This document shows, one piece after another, positions 54,666 to 62,559 of a DNA stretch of 64,000 nt. Position 1 is the stretch's first letter, and each line of letters opens with the position of its first letter. A program made the position numbers and the translations under genes. The notes beneath the pieces are model-generated. The model saw only the letters and a program-made list of their open reading frames with translations, had not been told where the DNA came from and did no database searches. Location: positions 2,294,001 to 2,358,000 of the forward strand of contig NZ_CP142016.1 of the NCBI RefSeq assembly GCF_035666175.1, in the 5' to 3' direction. This DNA comes from Riemerella anatipestifer. Lineage in GTDB: Bacteria; Bacteroidota; Bacteroidia; Flavobacteriales; Weeksellaceae.

Positions 54666-54673
54666 TATCTTTG
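54666..54673 (+). promoter_or_regulatory. -7 promoter element for the TPR-like membrane protein
   Basis: TATCTTTG, 32 bp before the ATG at 54706; a TTG lies 21 bp upstream of it. Confidence 0.5.
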
Positions 54674-54705
54674 CAAAAATCTTAACTAAAAAACAACTAA
54701 AACAG

Positions 54706-55275
54706 ATGAATAATAAGTATATTAAACTGGTGGTAGCTGCCCTTATGATAGCTTTTGGTGTTTATTTGATGTTTAATAGAAATATAGGTTGGGGTATTGT
54801 AATGGTGTTACTATCCTCGTTGCCTATTATATTATTCTTCAAAAATGAGTTTATCCTTCTTGCGTTTTGGCAGTTAAGAAAGCAGAACTTCCCTAAAGCC
54901 GCACAATGGTTAGCCTCTATAAAGAATTATAAAAGTCAGTTGCACCGTTCGCAATACGGTTATTATCATTACTTACAAGGGCTTACTCTAGCTCAAGATG
55001 AGCCTAGAAAGGTAGAACCTCTAATGAAAAAGGCTTTGGAATACGGTCTGAATATGAAACACGATCGTGCAATGGCAACCCTTAATTTAGCGGCAGGAGC
55101 AATGCAAAGAGGACGCAAACAAGAGGCTCAAAGACTTCTAGAAGAAGCGAAAAGGCTAGATAGTTCGGGTATGATGACAGAGCATATTAAAACGATGAAA
55201 GACCAACTTAAAATGCCTACTATGCAGAAACACATACATAACCCCAATATGAGACAAAGAGGTAAATTCTTTTAA
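54706..55275 (+). CDS. Membrane protein with C-terminal TPR-like helices
   Basis: 189 residues. Two N-terminal membrane helices (LVVAALMIAFGVYLMF and GWGIVMVLLSSLPIILFF) precede a helical repeat region (NFPKAAQWLASIKNYKSQLHRSQYGYYHYLQGLTL, KHDRAMATLNLAAGAMQRGRKQEAQRLLEEAKRL) typical of tetratricopeptide scaffolds. It probably assembles a membrane complex; the partner is unknown. The IS1-type element is inserted at its stop codon: the TAA at 55273-55275 lies in the target duplication, so the coding sequence remains intact. Confidence 0.78.
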   Translation: MNNKYIKLVVAALMIAFGVYLMFNRNIGWGIVMVLLSSLPIILFFKNEFILLAFWQLRKQNFPKAAQWLASIKNYKSQLHRSQYGYYHYLQGLTLAQDEPRKVEPLMKKALEYGLNMKHDRAMATLNLAAGAMQRGRKQEAQRLLEEAKRLDSSGMMTEHIKTMKDQLKMPTMQKHIHNPNMRQRGKFF

Positions 55276-55277
55276 AT

Positions 55278-56006
55278 GGCATTGTTAATCTGATATATTT
55301 TTTATAATTTAGCCTAATGAAATGTACCAAATGTCAATCATCCAATAAGATTAAAGCAGGCTTTGCCAGAGAGCGACAGCGATATAAATGTAAAGATTGT
55401 GGCTATTTTTTCAGTGTTGAGAAAAAATCAGATGTAAAAACACTAGAACAAAAGCGTCTTGCTTTAGAAATGTATCTAGAAGGGTTAGGCTTTCGAGCCA
55501 TTGGGAGGCTATTAAATATTAGCTATGGAACAGTTTATCAATGGGTTAAGAAATGGGGAGAATCTGTAGAGCTTCCAAAAAATGAAGTTCCTATTGAAAT
55601 AGTGGAATTAGATGAGATTCACAGCTATGTACAGCATAAAAAAACTACTGTTGGAGCTGGATTGCTGTTGATAGACTTAGAAAAAGGTTCATCAGTTTTA
55701 TTTGTGACAAACGGGACACAAAAACCTTCTTAAAACTTTGGGAGCAATTGAAAAACAGAAATATAAATGTTTTTTGTAGTGATTATTGGAAAAGTTATTC
55801 AGAGCTGATACCCAGTGAAAGACACGTAACCTCCAAAGCAGAAACCTTTACAGTGGAGGGATATAACAGTAGAATAAGGCATTATTTGGCGAGATTTAAA
55901 AGAAAAACAAAGTGTTACTCTAAGTCAAAAACAATGTTGGAAAATTCTTTAAAACTTTTGTTCTTGAAACTAAATAATGAATTGAATATAATAATTTAAC
56001 AATACC
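55278..56006 (+). mobile_element. IS1-family insertion sequence, probably inactive
   Basis: About 729 bp between short inverted ends GGCATTGTTAA (55278-55288) and TTAACAATACC (55996-56006). Direct repeats CTTTTAAA occur at 55269-55276 and 56007-56014 (one extra base on the left), fitting the 8-9-bp duplication of IS1. The transposase frame is broken once. Confidence 0.82.
55317..55999 (+). pseudogene. IS1-type transposase with one frameshift
   Basis: The first frame (55317-55733) has the IS1 zinc ribbon (MKCTKCQSSNKIKAG, YKCKDCGYFF), a helix-turn-helix (GFRAIGRLLNISYGTVYQWVKKW) and IVELDEIHSYVQHKK with the first catalytic Asp. It ends early at KPS. The correct frame resumes as RDTKTFLKLWEQLKNRNINV, then FCSDYWKSYSELIP and the C-terminus to 55999. 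A single-base loss near 55707 (GTG ACA AAC for an expected GTG AAC AAA) explains it. Programmed frameshifting, as in enteric IS1, is less likely because no slippery A6C motif is present. Confidence 0.85.
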
Positions 56007-56031
56007 CTTTTAAAATATAGGTTAGTAAAAC

Positions 56032-56067
56032 AAAAATCCCTTAGCAAAAAGCTAAGGGATTTTTTTA
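56032..56067. terminator. Bidirectional terminator downstream of the barnase-like gene
   Basis: AAAAATCCCTTAGC pairs perfectly with GCTAAGGGATTTTT around AAAAA, with T's on either strand. Confidence 0.88.
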
Positions 56068-56078
56068 TTGATAAATAA

Positions 56079-56564
56079 TTACTTCTCCTGAAAGGTTTTG
56101 TAATGGTCTTTGGTGATCCACACTTTACCGTCTTTTGTAAAGATGAGCCTATCGGCATTTCTTCTACCACATTGGTAGTTGATATCTGCTTCGTAGTAAC
56201 GGTCTCCTTGAGGAAGCTGATTTTCTCTATTTCGGAATTTATCTCCACCAATAGCTTTCCCAGGCAGCACTTCACAAAGATTACCAGAGGAAGGATTCCA
56301 CCCTGATTTTTTAGCTTCATTTTTGGTAATGTAATACGCTGGAAGTTCGTGATGTTCTTTTATATAAGCAATTACGGTGTTTTCTTCTGTAAGAACCTCA
56401 ATATCTTGCTGATTGCTTTCTTGGGAAGACGCACCTGTGCTAGCTTCAGATGTAACATTACTTAGAGCATCAGGGCTAGATTTCTGAAAACATTTAACTC
56501 CTATTAAAGTCCCTGCTAATAGTCCTAAAACTAGGAAAATCCATTTATTATTAAGATATTTCAT
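56079..56564 (-). CDS. Membrane-anchored barnase-like ribonuclease
   Basis: 161 residues. An N-terminal membrane anchor or signal (KWIFLVLGLLAGTLIGVKCF) and a Ser/Gln-rich linker (about 30-55) lead to a complete barnase-fold domain: VIAYIKEHHELPAYYITKNEA, KSGWNPSSGNLCEVLPGKAIGGD, then YYEADINYQCGRRNADRLIFTKDG and TKDHYKTF. The residues equivalent to barnase Glu73, Arg87 and His102 are all visible, so it should be an active guanyl-preferring RNase acting outside the cytoplasm. No barstar-like inhibitor gene is adjacent. It follows the porin gene by 19 bp on the same strand. Confidence 0.88.
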   Translation of the reverse strand: MKYLNNKWIFLVLGLLAGTLIGVKCFQKSSPDALSNVTSEASTGASSQESNQQDIEVLTEENTVIAYIKEHHELPAYYITKNEAKKSGWNPSSGNLCEVLPGKAIGGDKFRNRENQLPQGDRYYEADINYQCGRRNADRLIFTKDGKVWITKDHYKTFQEK

Positions 56565-56583
56565 TGTATTATGATTTGTGTGA

Positions 56584-57837
56584 TTAAATTCCTATTTCTA
56601 CTTGAAATCTAGCGTACCAATTATTATCCTTTCTTCCATCTATGTAGAGAAAGTTATTTTTACTTACTTCTACTTGGGCTTTAAAGGCATGCTCCCAAAT
56701 ATACTTGGTAATACCAAAGGAAAGTTGATTTTGTTTTGGTATCAAGTTCTGTATAGTTTTATTAGGTGTCATTTGAGAGAAACGCCCAATGACTTCCCAA
56801 TTTTTAGGGAAAATATAACTGAGTTGAGTATCGTAGCCATGTCCTGCTGCCACAGGTATTACTTTAGAAAAATCGGCATTATGTGTGAGTGGGTTGCTGG
56901 TGCTTCTGCTCATATAAGCAACGGTAGCTGTCCAGCCATTGTATTTCATCATACCATCTAAAAGGATAGACTGCAAATCTCTACTTTCCAACAACTCTTT
57001 CCCCCTTTGTCCTTGTGAAAAATTAGACCTTTGGTTGAAGTGATAAGTACCTCCTAGGTAAATCTTAGGCGTAGGCTCTCGGTATAAATCGCCTTCAAAA
57101 AATTCTCCATTGTTCTTAAAAGCTCCTAAAGGGTAGAGTTCTACTCTTCCAGTATAGGCAAGTCCGTCGGTTTTGTCATTAAAATTTCTTCCTTCACCAG
57201 TAGTTATAGCAGCTTTCAAGCTGTATCCAAACTCATTAGCTTTGGTATTGTTATAAATGGCTTGGAAACCAAAATCCCTATCAATGTTAAACATAGCGTT
57301 GTTGATGGAACGGTCGGTAAGGTCTAATGCTCCCGATGAGTTCACTCTTTGTCTGTTCCCTGGGAGTTTTGTTTGTCCGAAACCAAGCATGAGTTTATTG
57401 GTAGCTTTATAAAATACAATTGCATCTCTTATGATGTTAAGCGGACTACCTTCTTTAATCTCTCCCACATCATCAGGAGCAAAGGAAAGCTGTATAGCAT
57501 ACAAAAACCTAGGATTACCCACATACCCATCAAACCTTAAACGAAGACGGCGAATGGCAGCCTTATATTCTGTATTTTCATTGTCATTAAAATCAGCTTC
57601 TAGCCTGTTCTGCATTCTAAAACGAATATTAAATTGAAATAGACTATCAGGAGAAGTAATCCCTACACCTTTACCAAAGTTATAGTAGGGTAGAGCCTCT
57701 AAATGGAGCTGTTTAACCGTCTTAGAGGATAAAACAGTATCTTTTTTAAGCAGAATAATGGTATCCGAAACCTTAGTTTTTTGAGACTTGGCTACTAGGG
57801 GTAGAGTAAACAAGCATAGCCAAAACAAATATTTCAT
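56584..57837 (-). CDS. OprO/OprP-like (phosphate-selective type) porin
   Basis: 417 residues. The signal peptide is YLFWLCLFTLPLVAKSQ. Beta-strand-rich sequence follows, with the family's ALPYYNFGKGVGITSPDSLFQFNIRFRMQNRLEADF and AIRRLRLRFDGYVGNPRFLYAIQLSF, ending ...WYARFQVEIGI. It should be a 16-strand trimeric outer-membrane channel. Family members pass phosphate or pyrophosphate, but the ion cannot be fixed here. A TAAATTTG element (minus, 57860-57867) precedes it, and the barnase-like gene follows in the same operon. Confidence 0.87.
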   Translation of the reverse strand: MKYLFWLCLFTLPLVAKSQKTKVSDTIILLKKDTVLSSKTVKQLHLEALPYYNFGKGVGITSPDSLFQFNIRFRMQNRLEADFNDNENTEYKAAIRRLRLRFDGYVGNPRFLYAIQLSFAPDDVGEIKEGSPLNIIRDAIVFYKATNKLMLGFGQTKLPGNRQRVNSSGALDLTDRSINNAMFNIDRDFGFQAIYNNTKANEFGYSLKAAITTGEGRNFNDKTDGLAYTGRVELYPLGAFKNNGEFFEGDLYREPTPKIYLGGTYHFNQRSNFSQGQRGKELLESRDLQSILLDGMMKYNGWTATVAYMSRSTSNPLTHNADFSKVIPVAAGHGYDTQLSYIFPKNWEVIGRFSQMTPNKTIQNLIPKQNQLSFGITKYIWEHAFKAQVEVSKNNFLYIDGRKDNNWYARFQVEIGI

Positions 57838-57859
57838 CTTAGTATATTATTTAGGAGTG

Positions 57860-57867
57860 CAAATTTA
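57860..57867 (-). promoter_or_regulatory. -7 promoter element for the porin-RNase operon
   Basis: Reads TAAATTTG on the minus strand, 22 bp upstream of the porin ATG. Confidence 0.45.
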
Positions 57868-57931
57868 AACAAAAATAAGCAGGCGATTGTAGGGGATAAA
57901 CTAAGTTTTGCATAAAATTTCTCTTAAACAC

Positions 57932-58332
57932 TTGCACACTTCTACAAAAGGTTATAAGTTTGCCTTAGTTTTATGACACGCTATATCAGTAACATACAAA
58001 CAAGTGTAAAAAAGTACCACAATTATTTGGAACTACCAAATAATTGTGTAAACACACACACACACAGGTAGTTTCGTGGGTATGCGTCCGACTATTTAGC
58101 AAATTCTTTAGACTTTTATCGTTAATAATAAATAGAGTTCCGCCAACTTTTATTGGGGGCTTTTGGTATTTATATCATTCTAAATTTAGCTTTCATACTT
58201 ACTTGCTAAAAGCGTCTCATAACATGGTCGTTCTTGTTAGGTGCTTTTAGTGTTCAGGGGGAGCGTTACGCTCTTTCTGTTTTAGCCTTCCTCCTCGTTT
58301 TGTGTGTGTTGAGAGGGGGGAGGCGTTTTTTT
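57932..58332 (+). ncRNA. Leader B: promoter and structured leader ending in a terminator-like hairpin
   Basis: Homologous to leader A on the other strand. Promoter: TTG (57932-57934), 20-bp spacer, TAAGTTTG (57955-57962). Then a palindrome (58018-58048) with arms CACAATTATTTGG and CCAAATAATTGTG, a (CA)7 tract (58052-58066), CTAAAAGCG facing TGCTTTTAG, a CAGGGGGAGCG/CGCTCTTTCTG hairpin, and GCCTTCCTCCTC facing GAGAGGGGGGAGGC before T7 (58285-58332). The RNA from about 57968 to the T-run would be about 365 nt, virtually the same as in A. The surface-protein start lies 139 nt further on. No convincing protein is encoded in 57838-58471. Confidence 0.65.
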
Positions 58333-58471
58333 AGGGTAGAGGATAGATTTCAGAGTTTAGAATTTAGTATAGCCTCATCAACCCTTAAACCGAACCTCCC
58401 AACCTCTAAAATCCAATATCTAACCTCTATAATCTTAAACAATTAAATATCAACTTTTAAAATTAAACATT

Positions 58472-60070
58472 ATGACAACAAAGATTACAAAATTAAGTGT
58501 GTTAGCCTTTTTAGGACTAGGGCTAACAGTTTATGGGCAAAGTGGAAAGGTGGGGATTAACACTGATAAACCTGCGGCCACCTTAGAAATACAACCTAGC
58601 ACGGTTAACTTAGCTGGAACAACTAATGAAGGAATTTTAGCTCCTAAGTTGAGTAAAACCCGTGTGGCAAGTATTGAAACACCTGTAGAGGGAACCTTAG
58701 TCTATGTAATAGATGATGCTACTAAAACTAATGGGGCTATAAGTAATTATACAGGCAATGATACTAAAGTGGCTAAAATCACAGAAAAAGGTTACTATTA
58801 TTATAATGGTGTGGAATGGATAAAAAGTAAAAATAATGTGGAAGGACTATGGAAATATACTCAAAATACACAAGAAAGTTCCGTAAATGGTAGTACATCA
58901 AAAGATGAATATGCTCTAATACCATCATCTACGAACAATAACAAATATAGAATAATAGCTTCAGTTGGAGAAAATATTAATAACAAAACTCAGTTGAAAA
59001 GCTATGAAGGTAGATTAACTGTTTTCAACTATTTAGAAGATGGTACAGAAAGTTCGAGTACAACTTTAAGAACAGGAGGTTTAGAAATTTACAGAGGAGT
59101 TAGTGAAGTTTCTCAAACAACGCTAGGGTATATTGATTTTAAAAACAATATAGATATATATAACACAAGATTAAGAGCAGTAGACTTTTTGGCAGACACC
59201 GATACTTCAAACGATGATAAAAATAAAGCTTTGCGTTTGGAAAGTATGGATACAGCTAATGGCAATACATTTACTTTTGAGGTAAATGGAAGAGAAACAA
59301 CATTTTCTAATCCCAATTATATTTATTCTTTTGGAAAAAAAGGAGCTACATTAAAATCTCTAAAATCTGTCGAATCTAATTCTATAGGAAACTATATATA
59401 CCATAGAATGTATGTAAAAACAGGAAAAGAAGACACAGGTAATAGTTCTTTTATTGATTGGTCAATGAATAGATTTAAGGAAACTATAGATCCCACTCAG
59501 GACTGGGAAGGTACGGTTAATCGTCTTCAAAAAAGTATTGATGAAAGAAAAATGGGATTTATAGACTTTGGAATAAGCAATAATAGTTATAACGATATAT
59601 TGGATAATAATGGTCTTGGATTTGGATATAATGAGACCGTTCATGCTGTAATTAGAGAAAATGGCAATGTAGGTATAGGGATAACAACTCCATCAGAAAA
59701 ATTAGAAGTAATAGGAAATATAAAAGCAAATACATTTATTGCTAGTAATGGTAATACTTTCCCAGATTATGTGTTCCAAAAGTATTACACAGGAGCCTCT
59801 AGCATTAAAGCGGATTATAGCTTTAAAACCCTTAGCCAAGTGGAAGATTTTGTAAAAGCTAATGGACATTTGCCAGGGTATCAATCTGCAGAAGCTATCA
59901 AAAAACAAGGTTATATAGACCTTATGGCAACTCAACTCACCAATGTGGAGAAGATAGAGGAACTTTATCTACACAGCATAGAGCAAGACAAGGCTCTAAA
60001 AGCTAAAGATGCTAAAATAGCAGAATTAGAAGCTCGTTTACAGAAGCTAGAAGCCTTATTAGTAAAATAA
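58472..60070 (+). CDS. Surface protein B with conserved ends and variable centre
   Basis: 532 residues. Signal peptide LSVLAFLGLGLTVYGQ, conserved N-terminal region SGKVGINTDKPAATLEIQP through KGYYYYNGVEWIKS, and a divergent centre (about 125-410) unlike that of protein A. A tail-fibre-like GNVGIGITTPSEKLEVIGNIKA follows, then the conserved C-terminal module (FPDYVFQKYYTGASSIKADYS, HLPGYQSAEAIKKQGYIDLM) and a coiled coil. DNA identity to A in the C-terminal module is high, far higher than in the centre. It directly follows leader B and precedes the HU/DUF4469 gene by 24 bp. Confidence 0.85.
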   Translation: MTTKITKLSVLAFLGLGLTVYGQSGKVGINTDKPAATLEIQPSTVNLAGTTNEGILAPKLSKTRVASIETPVEGTLVYVIDDATKTNGAISNYTGNDTKVAKITEKGYYYYNGVEWIKSKNNVEGLWKYTQNTQESSVNGSTSKDEYALIPSSTNNNKYRIIASVGENINNKTQLKSYEGRLTVFNYLEDGTESSSTTLRTGGLEIYRGVSEVSQTTLGYIDFKNNIDIYNTRLRAVDFLADTDTSNDDKNKALRLESMDTANGNTFTFEVNGRETTFSNPNYIYSFGKKGATLKSLKSVESNSIGNYIYHRMYVKTGKEDTGNSSFIDWSMNRFKETIDPTQDWEGTVNRLQKSIDERKMGFIDFGISNNSYNDILDNNGLGFGYNETVHAVIRENGNVGIGITTPSEKLEVIGNIKANTFIASNGNTFPDYVFQKYYTGASSIKADYSFKTLSQVEDFVKANGHLPGYQSAEAIKKQGYIDLMATQLTNVEKIEELYLHSIEQDKALKAKDAKIAELEARLQKLEALLVK

Positions 60071-60094
60071 TTTAACCTTAAAAAATGATACATT

Positions 60095-60814
60095 ATGAAT
60101 ACCTTAAAAGCATGGTTGCGTCCCAACCTACTCACCAAAGACGACCCTAACGATTTTGTAGCCGTGCCACTTCTAGGTGGTAGTCTTGGCATTACAGAAA
60201 TCATAGAAGCCCTTAAAAAAGAGGGTATGGAGATACAAACCGAAACGGCGGTAGATATTATCACTCGTTTTAACCGTAAAGCTTCAGAGTTGGTACTCAA
60301 TGGGTATAGTGTAAATACAGGGCTGGTGTATATGCGTCCTGCAATTAAGGGTGTGTTTTACGACAAAACTTGGGATAAAGAAAAGCACTCGGTGTATGTA
60401 AATGTGAACCAAGGTCTAGACCTTAGAAAAGCAGTAGCAGACACTAAGGTAGAAATCCTAGGCGAACAATCCAGCCCAATGAGCGTGTTCAGCATTACCG
60501 ACAAAGCCACAGGCAAAGCAGACGGCACCCTAACCAAAGGTAAGAATGCGGAAATCAAAGGCACTTACATTAAAATAGACGGCAATGACCCTAAAAATGG
60601 CATCGTCTTCAAAAACCTAGACACTCAACAAGAAGTGAAACTCTCAGTAGAGCATATTGTGCTTAATGAGCCGTCAAGGTTACTCATTCTTGTGCCTTCG
60701 GATTTAGAAGCGGGGAACTATGAACTCAGCATTACCACGCAATATTCTAAAGGTGGTATCACTACCAAAGAGCCTAGAGTGGGTGTACTTTCAGCGCCAG
60801 TGGTTATTGGTTAA
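60095..60814 (+). CDS. HU-like DNA-binding protein with Ig-like DUF4469 domain
   Basis: 239 residues. The N-terminal 120 or so residues fit the diverged HU/IHF fold of Bacteroidetes (GGSLGITEIIEALKKEGMEIQTETAVDIITRFNRKASELVLNGYSVNTGLVYMRPAIKG). The C-terminal part is the DUF4469 Ig-like beta domain (EVKLSVEHIVLNEPSRLLILVPSDLEAGNYELSITTQY). Such HU-Ig proteins are abundant in Bacteroidetes and lack a settled role. It is the second gene of cassette B; cassette A carries a smaller HU-related gene at the corresponding locus. Confidence 0.85.
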   Translation: MNTLKAWLRPNLLTKDDPNDFVAVPLLGGSLGITEIIEALKKEGMEIQTETAVDIITRFNRKASELVLNGYSVNTGLVYMRPAIKGVFYDKTWDKEKHSVYVNVNQGLDLRKAVADTKVEILGEQSSPMSVFSITDKATGKADGTLTKGKNAEIKGTYIKIDGNDPKNGIVFKNLDTQQEVKLSVEHIVLNEPSRLLILVPSDLEAGNYELSITTQYSKGGITTKEPRVGVLSAPVVIG

Positions 60815-60843
60815 ATAAGGTGCTATTCCCTAGCTTAATGAGA

Positions 60844-60890
60844 AACGCCTCCCCACGACCGTGGGGAGGCGTTCCCTATATCCATAGGGA
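60844..60890. terminator. Two consecutive hairpins after cassette B
   Basis: AACGCCTCCCCAC pairs perfectly with GTGGGGAGGCGTT (60844-60873). TCCCTAT pairs with ATAGGGA (60873-60890). No T-run follows directly, so it may be an RNA-end or protein-binding structure rather than a classical terminator. It separates convergent genes. Confidence 0.55.
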
Positions 60891-60910
60891 GGTCTTCCCT
60901 AAAAATACAT

Positions 60911-61237
60911 TTAGCTTGATACGGCTTTCAGCCCAATAATAGAGCCTATAAGAGTGACTAAGAAAAAGAGTCTTAGTGTGGTGGCGGGTTCTTTAAATAT
61001 AAAGATGCCAATTAGTACGGTGCCTACCGCTCCTATTCCTGTCCATACAGCGTAGGCGGTTCCTATAGGTAGTGTTTGGGTGGCTTTAATGAGTAACCCC
61101 ATACTTGTAGTAAGAGCAACCAAAAAGCCTAGATACCACCAAACCGCTTCTGTATTTTCCGAAGTTTTGGCTTTCCCTAAGCGAAATGCAAATAAGGCTT
61201 CAAAAAGTCCTGCAATGATTAAAATAATCCAATTCAT
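60911..61237 (-). CDS. SMR-family small transporter (Gdx/SugE-like)
   Basis: 108 residues in four membrane helices. The essential glutamate is in LIIAGLFEALFAFRLG (residue 13), and PIGTAYAVWTGIGAVGTVLIGIFIFKEP is the family signature, closer to the SugE/Gdx branch than to EmrE. It should export small cations such as guanidinium or quaternary ammonium. No guanidine riboswitch is recognised in the 94 bp upstream, which contain the terminator of the preceding gene. Confidence 0.88.
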   Translation of the reverse strand: MNWIILIIAGLFEALFAFRLGKAKTSENTEAVWWYLGFLVALTTSMGLLIKATQTLPIGTAYAVWTGIGAVGTVLIGIFIFKEPATTLRLFFLVTLIGSIIGLKAVSS

Positions 61238-61279
61238 CTTAATGGTATAAAAAAGGTTTTGATGAGTTGATGTAAAATA

Positions 61280-61316
61280 AAAAACTGTTTCTACATCTGT
61301 TGTAGAAACAGTTTTT
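61280..61316 (-). terminator. Terminator after the cysteine-synthase-type gene
   Basis: AAAAACTGTTTCTACA pairs perfectly with TGTAGAAACAGTTTTT around TCTGT. It can act in either direction. Confidence 0.88.
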
Positions 61317-61331
61317 ACCTATAATTTTAGT

Positions 61332-62369
61332 TTATATATGCTCCGTTTTAAAGAGCTTGTCGTAGTTATGAAGTTCGTTATTGGTAAAGCCTTGAGATTC
61401 CATCCACTCGTCATTATAGACTTTGCTGATGTATCTAGAACCGTGGTCTGGGTAGATAAGTACCACTAAATCATCTTCTTTAAACGGATTCTCCTCTGCA
61501 TACTGCATAAGAGCTTGGGTAACGGCTCCTGTAGTGTAGCCTCCCATAATGCCTTCTTTTATAGCGATTTCTCTTGTGCGGTAAGCACTTTGTTCATCGT
61601 TCACTCGTACAAATTCGTCTATTAAATCAAACCTAAGAGCAGTTGGGATTAAGTTTTTGCCCAACCCTTCTATTTGATAGGGGTGAATATCCTCTTTATT
61701 GATAGCCCCTGTTTCGTGGTAAGTTTTAAGTATAGAACCATCTGCATCTACTCCAATGATTTTAATGTCAGGGTTCTGCTCTTTAAGAAATTTAGCAGAG
61801 CCAGAAAGTGTTCCACCAGTACCAGTACACGCTATTAGATGCGTGATTTTCCCTTGGGTCTGTTCCCATATTTCAGGACCAGTAGAGGAGTAGTGAGCAT
61901 CTATATTTAATTCGTTAAAATATTGGTTGATGTAGATAGAGTTAGGTGTTTCTTTAGCAATTCTCTTAGCGACTTCGTAATAAGAGCGAGGGTCGTCCGC
62001 AGGTACATTTGCAGGGCAAACATATACGGTAGCACCTAATGCCTTTAGATAAGCTATTTTTTCAGGCTTGGTTTTATCGCTTACAGATAAGATGCACTTG
62101 TACCCTTTGATAATGTTTACCATTGCAATGGAGAACCCTGTGTTACCAGAGGTGGTCTCTACAATAGTAGCACCTGGTTTTAGTAATCCTTTTTTTTCTG
62201 CTTGTTCTATAATATGCAGAGCTATCCTATCTTTAGTAGAGTGCCCTGGGTTAGAAGACTCTATCTTCGCATAGACTGTAGCTGCTATATTTTCGGTAAT
62301 TTTATTTAATCTAACAAGAGGAGTATTTCCTATTAAACCGAGAATATTATCATAAACATTAGTCGCCAT
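61332..62369 (-). CDS. PLP-dependent cysteine synthase / cystathionine beta-synthase-type enzyme
   Basis: 345 residues from the ATG at 62367-62369 (an upstream TTG at 62384 is less likely). Fold-type II PLP enzyme: LGLIGNTPLVRLNKI, the PLP lysine in ESSNPGHSTKDR (about residue 42), the substrate loop ETTSGNTGFS and the phosphate cup GTGGTLSGSAKFL. The C-terminal HGSRYISKVYND fits the catalytic core of cystathionine beta-synthase as well as CysK; a regulatory CBS-domain pair is absent. It makes cysteine from O-acetylserine or cystathionine from serine and homocysteine. Confidence 0.88.
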   Translation of the reverse strand: MATNVYDNILGLIGNTPLVRLNKITENIAATVYAKIESSNPGHSTKDRIALHIIEQAEKKGLLKPGATIVETTSGNTGFSIAMVNIIKGYKCILSVSDKTKPEKIAYLKALGATVYVCPANVPADDPRSYYEVAKRIAKETPNSIYINQYFNELNIDAHYSSTGPEIWEQTQGKITHLIACTGTGGTLSGSAKFLKEQNPDIKIIGVDADGSILKTYHETGAINKEDIHPYQIEGLGKNLIPTALRFDLIDEFVRVNDEQSAYRTREIAIKEGIMGGYTTGAVTQALMQYAEENPFKEDDLVVLIYPDHGSRYISKVYNDEWMESQGFTNNELHNYDKLFKTEHI

Positions 62370-62394
62370 ATTACATTTTCTCAAAAACTGGGTG

Positions 62395-62402
62395 CAAAGT
62401 TA
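62395..62402 (-). promoter_or_regulatory. -7 promoter element for the cysteine-synthase-type gene
   Basis: Reads TAACTTTG on the minus strand, 25 bp upstream of the ATG at 62369. Confidence 0.5.
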
Positions 62403-62532
62403 ATAAAAAAATAAGGAATATAAGACTTAAATATCTGTTTAGTTTTGGTGGTGTTTTATATTATTAGTTATAGTTGATTTGCTTTTTTACTTCAAGCTTC
62501 TATTTTATAGCTATACTCCCAAGGTTTTTTAA

Positions 62533-62540
62533 TATTTTTG
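62533..62540 (+). promoter_or_regulatory. -7 promoter element for the ZIP transporter
   Basis: TATTTTTG, 19 bp before the ATG at 62560. Confidence 0.5.
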
Positions 62541-62559
62541 CGGTTCTATTTTTAATTCT

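Noticed and set aside
55700..55740. Programmed frameshift in the IS1-type transposase
   Set aside because: No slippery heptamer of the enteric IS1 type is present at the junction, and the loss of one base in GTG AAC AAA explains the break more simply.
58234..58446. 70-residue plus-strand ORF upstream of surface protein B
   Set aside because: It has a TTG-type start, its translation follows the hairpin DNA, and there is no RBS. It is part of the conserved leader, not a gene.
61238..61331. Guanidine riboswitch upstream of the SMR gene
   Set aside because: The only structure there is a simple perfect hairpin with T-run that serves as the preceding gene's terminator. No guanidine aptamer motif was found.
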